A stretch of DNA of 19,379 nt from Anaerolineales bacterium UBA7227 (GTDB lineage: Bacteria; Chloroflexota; Anaerolineae; Anaerolineales; Villigracilaceae): positions 1,808 through 21,186 of the forward strand of contig DKTP01000045.1 of assembly GCA_002473085.1 (NCBI GenBank), written 5' to 3'. The notes under the pieces were generated by a model. The model was given only the letters and a program-made list of their open reading frames with translations. It did no database searches and was not told where the DNA came from. Positions 7,055 through 12,963 of this stretch are shown here, one piece after another (position 1 is the stretch's first letter; every line of letters starts with the position of its first letter). A program made the translations under genes and the position numbers.

Positions 7055-7333
7055 CTATGCCGCGATAGGCACGAAAATATTTGGTTTGGAACGGGCGGTA
7101 ATGCGGTTGGCTTTTACCCTTGCAAAAACAATGGGCTTGCCCTGACTCCCATATTTATCAAGAAGGTCCAGGTTGAGTTGGCGCAACTCTGGGTCGTTTT
7201 CAGGCAGCAACACCAATTCGAAGTTTTCAGGCAGGACATCCAAAACTTTGGGGTTGTTCAATATGTATTTAATGATCTCGCTCGTCAAGCGCGCATTGCG
7301 TTCGACGACCGCGTTGTTTATTTTTTTAACCAT
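7055..7333 (-). CDS. Small conserved protein, DUF5647-like
   Basis: A 92-residue soluble protein. The core, with ARLTSEIIKYILNNPKVLDVLPENFELVLLPENDPEL and GKPIVFARV, resembles the DUF5647 family (a helix, then a V-L-L-P-E-x-D-P-E-L strand-turn and a final strand); the match is from memory. Function is unknown. ATG 7333 has AGGAG (7343-7347) at 9 nt. It overlaps the 3' end of the broken upstream gene by 16 nt, so the two were one translational unit, an arrangement seen in two-gene cassettes such as toxin-antitoxin pairs. That role is only a guess. Its codons are richer in A+T than those of most neighbours, which fits a horizontally gained accessory unit. Confidence 0.75.
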   Translation of the reverse strand: MVKKINNAVVERNARLTSEIIKYILNNPKVLDVLPENFELVLLPENDPELRQLNLDLLDKYGSQGKPIVFARVKANRITARSKPNIFVPIAA

Positions 7334-7638
7334 GTCTCATATCTCCTGTAATACTCGCGCCGTCTGCCGACAATATCGTTCACGGCCATCGTGAACGCTT
7401 CATTGTAATCCTGCATTGTCATTCTCGTTTTTTCTTCTCGTTGATGCGGATGCATTGTATCACGATGGGCATACCCGTGAGCCGTATCGTACCTTACAAC
7501 AGCGATCCATGTTTCGTCATCGTCAAACTGACACTCCAGTTGTGCGACAAAGCGAATGATTCTTCCACGTTCGGAATCAAATTAAACGCGTAACGCAATA
7601 TTGTCTTCCAACAGGCGACGAAATTCCACATGACGCAT
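7318..7638 (-). pseudogene. Small conserved protein gene interrupted by one in-frame stop
   Basis: On the minus strand, ATG 7638 begins MRHVEFRRLLEDNIALRV, then a TAA (7582-7584, codon 19), then the same frame runs on: FDSERGRIIRFVAQLECQF, TWIAVVRYDTAHGYAHRD, DYNEAFTMAVNDIVGRRREYY and KK before TAA at 7318-7320. Total 107 codons. The sequence on both sides of the stop reads as one protein, and TAA could come from CAA by a single change (LRVQFDSERG). It resembles a family of about 100-residue proteins with an RYDTAHGxAHRD motif that I recall as DUF7718; the name is uncertain and the function unknown. No good start follows the stop before an internal ATG well inside the domain. It overlaps the DUF5647-like gene by 16 nt. 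Confidence 0.7.
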
Positions 7639-7641
7639 CTA

Positions 7642-7776
7642 TTAGGTTTCCTTTATTCGTTCTCGAACCTTTCGATGGCGCGGCTTTTGGCGGACTCGGC
7701 GTTCCTTATGATATGCGTTGTTCGCACGGGCGGCTGGCTCGCAAAGGATGAGGCATTTGCGCTGGTAGTTTGCCAT
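7642..7776 (-). CDS. Possible 44-residue small ORF coupled to the glycosyltransferase gene
   Basis: ATG 7776 shares its A with the glycosyltransferase stop (TAATG), and the stop TAA at 7642 is 3 nt from the ATG of the broken gene. The product would be very basic (MANYQRKC, then an Arg/Lys-rich second half with KERRVRQKPRHRKVRERIK) and resembles nothing I know. The next frame, ending ESAKSRAIERFENE, looks at least as protein-like but has no start codon. A TATAAT at 7785-7790 on the minus strand sits 8 nt before the ATG. It may be a leader, a remnant or chance. Confidence 0.25.
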   Translation of the reverse strand: MANYQRKCLILCEPAARANNAYHKERRVRQKPRHRKVRERIKET

Positions 7777-8714
7777 TAATTCCGATTATACCGAATCGCC
7801 TCCACGTCCCTCTTCCTCCCCTCTTCACTTTTCCTCTCCCGCGCGTAATAGAACGTCTCGCGCAACTGCGGCGTGACCATCCCCGACTCGCGGTAGCCCG
7901 CGCGCGTCCCGTGGAATTGCATGAAGCGGAACCAAAGGATCGAAGCGAGGTTCTTCGTCAACACGCGTTCGCGCCCCGCGTGGTAGATGTCGCTGACGAT
8001 GTTCATCAAGGTCAGGCGGGCGAAATCGTACAGGTTGAAATGCGACTCGGGATGGATGCGCTTGAACGCCATCGCCTCGCGGCGGTAGCGGTTGAACACG
8101 CCGCGCGGCGTCTCGTTGTGGACGTGGACGATCTCGGCCTCGGCCGTGTACGCGATCTCGTAGCCCTGTTCCTTCGCCCACTTCGCCCAGGCCAGGTCTT
8201 CGAGTCCCGTCAGCGATTCGTCGTAGGGATTCCGCTCCCACAGCGACCGGCGGATGGCGGCGTTGGCGTTGTTGCAAAACGCGGTCGGCTGGCGCGGCAT
8301 GTCCTGGTCGGGGAACCACTGGAGGTAAATCTGCCGCTCCGAAAATTTCGCCGTCTCCGGTCCGCGCTGTTTGCCGTACGCGAGCGCGACCTTGTCGTCT
8401 TCGAACGGACGGAGCAGCGCCTCCAGCCAGTCGGGATAGACGGGATAGACGTGCGCGCTGGCGACGACGACCAGTTCCCGCGTCGCCGCGCGGACGCCGA
8501 AGTTGAGCGACCGTCCGAAGGTGAATTCCTCGGGACGGATTCTCACGATCCGCGCGCCAAACGCCTCGGCGATGGAGACCGTCGCGTCGGTGGAGCCGGA
8601 GTCCACGAGGATGACTTCCACGTCCTCGACGGTTTGACGCGCGATCCCCTCCAGCAGGCGCGGCAGATGCCGTTCTTCGTTATATGCGCGGACGACGATG
8701 GAGCAGGAGGTCAT
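7776..8714 (-). CDS. Family 2 glycosyltransferase
   Basis: A 312-residue GT-A fold glycosyltransferase. It begins CSIVVRAYNEERHLPRLLEGI, then VEVILVDSGSTDAT (about 32-45) that binds the nucleotide-sugar, GRSLNFGVRAA, and ASAHVYP at the usual DxD position. ETAKF, FCNNANAAIRRSLW and GLEDLAWAKWAKEQGYEI (the ED motif near the catalytic base) follow. This pattern is close to rhamnosyltransferase-like GT2 enzymes. The sugar and acceptor are unknown. I chose ATG 8714, because it overlaps the stop of the upstream membrane-protein gene as ATGA; the frame extends further upstream but only inside that gene. Linked translation points to joint work on a surface glycan or glycolipid. Confidence 0.9.
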   Translation of the reverse strand: MTSCSIVVRAYNEERHLPRLLEGIARQTVEDVEVILVDSGSTDATVSIAEAFGARIVRIRPEEFTFGRSLNFGVRAATRELVVVASAHVYPVYPDWLEALLRPFEDDKVALAYGKQRGPETAKFSERQIYLQWFPDQDMPRQPTAFCNNANAAIRRSLWERNPYDESLTGLEDLAWAKWAKEQGYEIAYTAEAEIVHVHNETPRGVFNRYRREAMAFKRIHPESHFNLYDFARLTLMNIVSDIYHAGRERVLTKNLASILWFRFMQFHGTRAGYRESGMVTPQLRETFYYARERKSEEGRKRDVEAIRYNRN

Positions 8715-10165
8715 CGGCACACGCCCGCCAGGAACCATAAGACGCCGAGGTAGTTGACCAGGACCCCAGCCCAGATCAGCAGGCGCGCCGCGGCCGAGAC
8801 GCGTTCCCCGAACGCGAGCGCCAACAGGCACAGGATGGGGACGATCAGGTCCAACTGGAAACGATAGCCAAACTGCGCGCTGCCCGTGTTGAAGTACAGC
8901 AAAAGCGGCGCGAGCAGGAGCAGGATCGAGATCCAGGCCGCTCCGCTCCAGGTCCAGGATGGACGCGCCCGATAGAGCAGGATCAGCGCCGGGGTGGTGA
9001 GAAGGATGCTCATCCCCAGCGGGTCGGGAACGAAGAATCCGCAGGCCGCGTCCCAGCGCGGCAGGGACAGGAGCATGGCGTCGAAATTGCGCGGCAGGAA
9101 ATGAAGGTTGAACTGTCCGTACGCGGCAAGATCGGCTTTGAGATACGCGCCGACGTTCATTGTCCGGTAGCCGAATTCAAGCAGGTTATCGAAGCGGATG
9201 TAGTTGTAAAACATCAGTCCCGCCACGACCAGCCCGATGGGGATCAGCGCAAGCAGCGCGGGACGCAGGGAGGCGCGCAGGAAGTTCGTCCTGTTCAGGG
9301 ATTTCAAGCTTCCGTGCAGGCCGAGCAGGAACGGCCACAAAAAGACCACGTTCGGACGCGCCAGCATGGCGACTCCCAACGCGGCGGAGGCGAGCGGGAG
9401 GGAGCCCGTTTCGAGCAGCGCGACCGCGGCCAGCAGCGAAAACGTGACCGCGAGAATCTGACTCACGAACCAGACGCTGCCGGGCAGGGCCAGATACCAG
9501 TGGACGGTCCCGAAGCCGAAGAGCGCCGCCAGCCAGTAACTGCCGCGGGAGTCGAGGGGAATCAGTTTGCGGCGGCGCAGTCCCTCGGCCATCAGGTAGA
9601 CCAGGGCGACGTTCAACGCCCCGTACGCGGCCGAGAACCGGACGGAGTTGACCGCGTCCGGGCCCGATAGGGCGACGCGCGGCAGCATCAACAACGCGGC
9701 GAGAGGAGGAAAGGCCACGTACCAATGGCCGTTATAAAAAGTAAGGTCGCTGGTGGAGCCGGTCGGTTCGATGTAAGTCCGCCCCTGCAAAAACGCGGCG
9801 GCCAGTTCGGGAAAGTAGGGCTTGCTTTTGGATGTGTCCCATTGCAGGGCGACGAGGTACGCCGAGAGAAGATAGACCAGCCAGACGCCCAGGAAGAGCC
9901 AGGATGCGCGCAGGAACGCCCGCGCGCGTCCGTCTTCGGGAAAGCGTCGCGCCCGCCAGGACAGGAACGCGATCCACATCAGCGCTAGCAGGAGCAGCGC
10001 TCCTTCGGGACGAAAGTCCATCAGGGCAAAGAAGCGCGGCAGGCGGAGCAAGGCGCGCGGGTCCGCGATGCGGCGCAGGGCCGTGTCCACGACGATGAAC
10101 CCGACGACTCCCAGCCCGGCGAAAAACGCCAGGCGCTCTCCAAGTTTTGCGGTATCTTTTTGCAT
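8711..10165 (-). CDS. Polytopic membrane protein, possible GT-C-type glycosyltransferase
   Basis: A 484-residue protein with about 11-12 hydrophobic segments. After two N-terminal helices there is a polar loop with SAYLVALQWDTSKSKPYFPELAAAFLQGRTYIEP and TSDLTFYNGHWYVAFPPL, the kind of extracytoplasmic loop with acidic residues found in lipid-phosphate-sugar-dependent GT-C enzymes (PMT/family 39 type). The match is by architecture only; I do not recognise the exact family. Start ATG 10165 has only a weak GAG site. The gene lies 67 nt after the sulfotransferase stop and overlaps the family 2 glycosyltransferase by 4 nt, which supports a role in glycan assembly at the membrane. Confidence 0.75.
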   Translation of the reverse strand: MQKDTAKLGERLAFFAGLGVVGFIVVDTALRRIADPRALLRLPRFFALMDFRPEGALLLLALMWIAFLSWRARRFPEDGRARAFLRASWLFLGVWLVYLLSAYLVALQWDTSKSKPYFPELAAAFLQGRTYIEPTGSTSDLTFYNGHWYVAFPPLAALLMLPRVALSGPDAVNSVRFSAAYGALNVALVYLMAEGLRRRKLIPLDSRGSYWLAALFGFGTVHWYLALPGSVWFVSQILAVTFSLLAAVALLETGSLPLASAALGVAMLARPNVVFLWPFLLGLHGSLKSLNRTNFLRASLRPALLALIPIGLVVAGLMFYNYIRFDNLLEFGYRTMNVGAYLKADLAAYGQFNLHFLPRNFDAMLLSLPRWDAACGFFVPDPLGMSILLTTPALILLYRARPSWTWSGAAWISILLLLAPLLLYFNTGSAQFGYRFQLDLIVPILCLLALAFGERVSAAARLLIWAGVLVNYLGVLWFLAGVCR

Positions 10166-10232
10166 GGGCGGTCTCGCCGATTTTCGCGGCGCTCCTCAAG
10201 GCGAATTTTGCGGACGGACGCCGCGCCGACAA

Positions 10233-11102
10233 TCACCAATCCAGGCTTTTTTCATAGCCCAATCTTATCAACAAATCTCCCGCCGCGTCTTTGAAAATTT
10301 TTCGGTGTTCATCGGTGAAATATTTTTTCCACTCGCCCGTTTTTCCCGAACGGAAGGTGGGGGATTTGGACGGGTTGATGGACTCTTCGAGCGCCGCGAC
10401 AACCCGTTCACGCGTGACGGGAAGCGGGACGCGCGCTTCGAGGCGCCCGGCAATCCGGGACAGGGTCTCCGCGCGCTCGTGGATCAGGTCTTCAAAGTGA
10501 ATGGACAAAACTTCGGGGCAGTCCAGCCAGCCGAGGTAGGGAGCGAAGCGTTCGGCGATGTTGGGGAATTCGACGTCCGCGTCTGCTCGCCCGAGGATGC
10601 TGACTTTGAGCCGCGCGTCGAAGTCGGGCAGGGACGCGTAGTAGCGATGGTGGACGTGCCGCGTTTCCATCTCGGCGACATAGAAGACGTGCGAGACGAC
10701 CACGTCGCGCGGGTCGCGGAAAATGAAGTAGGGGACGAATCCGCCCCCGGTCACGCGCGCCGCGGCTTCGGGTCGGGCGAAGAGATGCGCCGAGGCCGCG
10801 TCCAGCGGGCGGAGCGAGTCGAGCCACGTCAACGCTTGTTCGGGCGCGCGCTTGATCCCCGTCTCGCCTTCGTATTCGGCGTAGAACGAATGCAGGCGTT
10901 TTGCGAACGGCGCGACTTTGGAGAAGCCGAGCAGGATTTGGTCGAGCAGGTGCGTGCCGCTTTTGGGAAAGGAGATGCCGAGCAGAATGGGCCAGCCTTT
11001 AGAACCCAGGTTTCTCTGAGAAACCTGGGTTCTGAAACGGACGCGCTGGAGGAATTTTTCGGTTTGATAGAGGGCGGCGCGGAGCGTGGAGCGGGGGTTC
11101 AT
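10233..11102 (-). CDS. Sulfotransferase family protein (PAPS-dependent)
   Basis: A 289-residue cytosolic-type sulfotransferase. It shows the 5'-phosphosulfate loop GISFPKSGTHLL (42-53), the 3'-phosphate site FRDPRDVVVSHVFY in the middle, and the C-terminal GKTGEWKKYFT, the counterpart of the RKGxxGDWKxxF loop. It would move sulfate from PAPS to a hydroxyl or amine of a sugar, lipid or small molecule. Start ATG 11102 overlaps the ogt stop as ATGA; an in-frame start 11 codons upstream lies inside ogt. Codons 24-34 (RTQVSQRNLGS) are exactly a 33-bp palindromic repeat, an in-frame insert just before the catalytic domain. The domain itself looks intact, so the protein may still work. Confidence 0.88.
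   Translation of the reverse strand: MNPRSTLRAALYQTEKFLQRVRFRTQVSQRNLGSKGWPILLGISFPKSGTHLLDQILLGFSKVAPFAKRLHSFYAEYEGETGIKRAPEQALTWLDSLRPLDAASAHLFARPEAAARVTGGGFVPYFIFRDPRDVVVSHVFYVAEMETRHVHHRYYASLPDFDARLKVSILGRADADVEFPNIAERFAPYLGWLDCPEVLSIHFEDLIHERAETLSRIAGRLEARVPLPVTRERVVAALEESINPSKSPTFRSGKTGEWKKYFTDEHRKIFKDAAGDLLIRLGYEKSLDW
11001..11033. repeat. 33-bp palindromic repeat inside the sulfotransferase gene
   Basis: Perfect 15-bp inverted repeat AGAACCCAGGTTTCT (11001-11015) and AGAAACCTGGGTTCT (11019-11033) with a 3-nt loop; pairing can extend by about 3 bp with one G-U. It is 33 nt, a multiple of three, and adds codons 24-34 without breaking the frame. It looks like a dispersed REP-like palindrome, normally expected between genes. 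Confidence 0.8.
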
Positions 11103-11623
11103 GCAATAAAGGCCCCCTCCATTTTCAACAACCACTCTTTCGTCCTCAGTCCCTCGCCGCCGCCGTAGCCGTGGAGTTTGCCGTCCGAGCCGACGACGCG
11201 GTGACAGGGGATGACCAGCGGCATGGGGTTGGTCGCGTTGGCGCGGCCGACCGCGCGGGCGGCGCGCGGACGTCCCGCCTGCCGGGCGATCTCGCCGTAG
11301 GAACGCGTCTCGCCGTAGGGGATGGCGAAGACGAGCTGCAAAACGGCGCGCTGGAACGGGCGCAGCAGGCCCCAGTCAATCGGGAAAGTGAAGACCTTTC
11401 GCCGGCCGCGCAGGTACTCGTCGAGTTCGCGGAGCGGGACGGAAACCCGCGTCGCGTCGACGACGGACGGGCGTTTGAGGCGTTTGGTCAGGTAGGCGTC
11501 GAGGTCGGGTTTCGCGTCGTCCCATTCGACGGCGACGAGTCCGTTTTCGGAGACGGCCGCCCAGAGGCCGCCGAGAGGCGTCCGCTTGAGCAGGCCCAGG
11601 TAGATGGGAGAATCGTTTGTCAT
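11099..11623 (-). CDS. ogt: Methylated-DNA--protein-cysteine S-methyltransferase
   Basis: A 174-residue suicide DNA-repair protein that takes the methyl group from O6-methylguanine onto its own cysteine. The active site IPCHRVVGSDG is present, with the acceptor Cys and the supporting His-Arg; LRPFQRAVLQLVFAIPYGETRSYGEIA is the DNA-binding winged-helix part, and RPRAARAVGRANATNPMPLVIPCHRV includes the arginine finger region. The N-terminal about 85 residues form the usual small ribonuclease-H-like domain. Length fits Ogt. ATG 11623 has GAGG about 8 nt upstream. It lies 60 nt after the phosphofructokinase stop and overlaps the sulfotransferase by 4 nt; its place in this transcript looks accidental rather than functional. 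Confidence 0.93.
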   Translation of the reverse strand: MTNDSPIYLGLLKRTPLGGLWAAVSENGLVAVEWDDAKPDLDAYLTKRLKRPSVVDATRVSVPLRELDEYLRGRRKVFTFPIDWGLLRPFQRAVLQLVFAIPYGETRSYGEIARQAGRPRAARAVGRANATNPMPLVIPCHRVVGSDGKLHGYGGGEGLRTKEWLLKMEGAFIA

Positions 11624-11641
11624 GGCTGGAGCCTCGGAAGG

Positions 11642-11669
11642 TCCGGGAGCGCGGCGCCGCGCCCCCGGA
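11642..11669. repeat. GC-rich near-perfect palindrome between the phosphofructokinase and ogt genes
   Basis: TCCGGGAGCGCGGC (11642-11655) followed at once by GCCGCGCCCCCGGA (11656-11669), 13 of 14 positions complementary. It forms a very stable hairpin in the 60-nt gap between two minus-strand genes. No T-run follows, so it may attenuate or protect mRNA rather than end it. Confidence 0.55.
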
Positions 11670-11683
11670 TGAGACGTGAAGCG

Positions 11684-12883
11684 TCAGACGTTCTCGCTGG
11701 TCATAATGAAGAGCGGCGTCATTTCGAAGGATTCGAAGTTGGGGCGCAGCCGTTCGGAGTTGTAGAAGCGCTCCACGTTGACGGTTTTCTTGCGGCTGGT
11801 GACGATGTCTATAGGGATGTTGTCGTAGCGGCCGTTCTTAAGCACCACCATCCTCCCGTGGATTTTTTTGAGGATGAGGTCGAGCGCCAGGTTGCCGTAT
11901 GCCATCGGGACGATGGAGTCGATCGCGTCGGGGTCGCCGCAACGGGTGAGGTATCCCAGCTTCTGGTTGACGATGTCCACGGTCTGGCCCTGATTGTACT
12001 GGGCGGTCAGCTCCTTGAGCCGCGCGGAGACGAGGTCGCCGATGCCGCCCAACTTGGCATGACCGAAGGCGTCGGTGGTCTTATCGGTGAAGACCATTTC
12101 GCCGCCTTTGAACATGGCGCCTTCCGAGACCAGCGCCACCGAATAGCGGCTGGGATTATATTTGCGGTCGAGCATCATCAACTCGGCCAGGCGTTCGATC
12201 TCGAATGTGCTTTCGGGGATGACGCAGCGGTTGGCCGCGCCCGCCATGGTGGGGAGCATGGCGGTGAAGCCCGCGTAACGTCCGAAGACTTCCAGCACCA
12301 TCAGGCGTTCGTGAGAGCCGACCACCGTGCGCAGGCTGTTTGCCAGCTCGATGGTGCGCGTGACGCAGGTGGAGAATCCGATGCAGTAATCGGTGCCTGG
12401 CACGTCGTTGTCCATCGTCTTCGGGATGGCGACCACCTTCACGCCCTCCTGGAACATGCGCACGGCGTAACTGAGCGTATCGTCGCCGCCGATCGGGACG
12501 AGGTAATCAATGCCGAGAAAATCCAGGTTCTGGAGGACTTCGGGCGTCAGGTCGTTGATTTCGCTCGAATATTTCTCCTGTAGGTAGGGAGGCAGCCGGT
12601 CGCGCTTGACTTTGGAGGGATTCGTGCGGGACGTATGCAGGAAGGTTCCCCCGGTGCGTCCAGCCTTGTTGACGATCTCCTCCGTCAAAACCTGGAAGTT
12701 GTAACTATTATCGGCTTTCTGATCGCGGACAATATCCACCAATCCCGCCCAGCCGCGGCGAATGCCGATTACCTGCCAGCCCTCGCGCAGCGCGCGGATG
12801 GTAACGGCGCGGATGGCTGGGTTGAGCCCTGGCACATCGCCGCCGCCGGTCAAAATTCCGATGGTGCCTGTTTTGCCTGCCAT
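11684..12883 (-). CDS. 6-phosphofructokinase with PPi-type active-site residues
   Basis: A 399-residue PfkA-family enzyme of glycolysis, converting fructose 6-phosphate to the 1,6-bisphosphate. Motifs: GILTGGGDVPGLN (9-21), GGDDT (132-136), PKTMDND (154-160) with the catalytic Asp, EVFGRYAG (198-205) and PE at 223-224. ATP-dependent enzymes normally have Gly as the second residue after GGD-Asp (GGDGS) and Gly in PGTIDND. Here these are Asp135 and Lys155, the pair known to favour pyrophosphate as donor, so this enzyme is probably PPi-dependent and reversible (inference from two positions). It is longer than the 320-residue E. coli enzyme. ATG 12883 has AAGGAG (12890-12895) 6 nt upstream. It heads the long minus-strand gene block. 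Confidence 0.93.
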   Translation of the reverse strand: MAGKTGTIGILTGGGDVPGLNPAIRAVTIRALREGWQVIGIRRGWAGLVDIVRDQKADNSYNFQVLTEEIVNKAGRTGGTFLHTSRTNPSKVKRDRLPPYLQEKYSSEINDLTPEVLQNLDFLGIDYLVPIGGDDTLSYAVRMFQEGVKVVAIPKTMDNDVPGTDYCIGFSTCVTRTIELANSLRTVVGSHERLMVLEVFGRYAGFTAMLPTMAGAANRCVIPESTFEIERLAELMMLDRKYNPSRYSVALVSEGAMFKGGEMVFTDKTTDAFGHAKLGGIGDLVSARLKELTAQYNQGQTVDIVNQKLGYLTRCGDPDAIDSIVPMAYGNLALDLILKKIHGRMVVLKNGRYDNIPIDIVTSRKKTVNVERFYNSERLRPNFESFEMTPLFIMTSENV

Positions 12884-12910
12884 GCTGAACTCCTTGTGTG
12901 ATTTGCCCCA

Positions 12911-12916
12911 ATTCTA
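12911..12916 (-). promoter_or_regulatory. -10 box of the candidate promoter for the phosphofructokinase gene
   Basis: TAGAAT on the minus strand (5 of 6 to consensus), preceded by a weak TTATCG about 16 nt upstream. It would give a leader of about 20 nt containing the AAGGAG site. It lies back to back with the candidate plus-strand -10 box at 12946. Confidence 0.4.
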
Positions 12917-12945
12917 CACCGAAAAGCGGGCGCGATAATCTGGAG

Positions 12946-12951
12946 TAAAAT
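12946..12951 (+). promoter_or_regulatory. -10 box of the candidate promoter for the large membrane-protein gene
   Basis: TAAAAT (5 of 6), 12 nt before the ATG at 12964. No clear -35 box and no good Shine-Dalgarno sequence are seen, so the message would have a very short leader. Confidence 0.3.
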
Positions 12952-12963
12952 GCAGGGCAACCT

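Noticed and set aside
7770..8753. 327-codon plus-strand open frame opposite the glycosyltransferase gene
   Set aside because: Antisense shadow of a recognised GT2 gene; Arg- and Val-rich product without a domain.
10068..11168. 366-codon plus-strand open frame opposite the sulfotransferase gene
   Set aside because: Antisense shadow that runs across several minus-strand genes and the palindromic repeat.
11171..12583. 470-codon plus-strand open frame opposite ogt and phosphofructokinase
   Set aside because: It is the antisense shadow of two well-recognised genes; its product is rich in Asp, Glu, Arg and Val with no domain, as expected from GC-rich complement strands.
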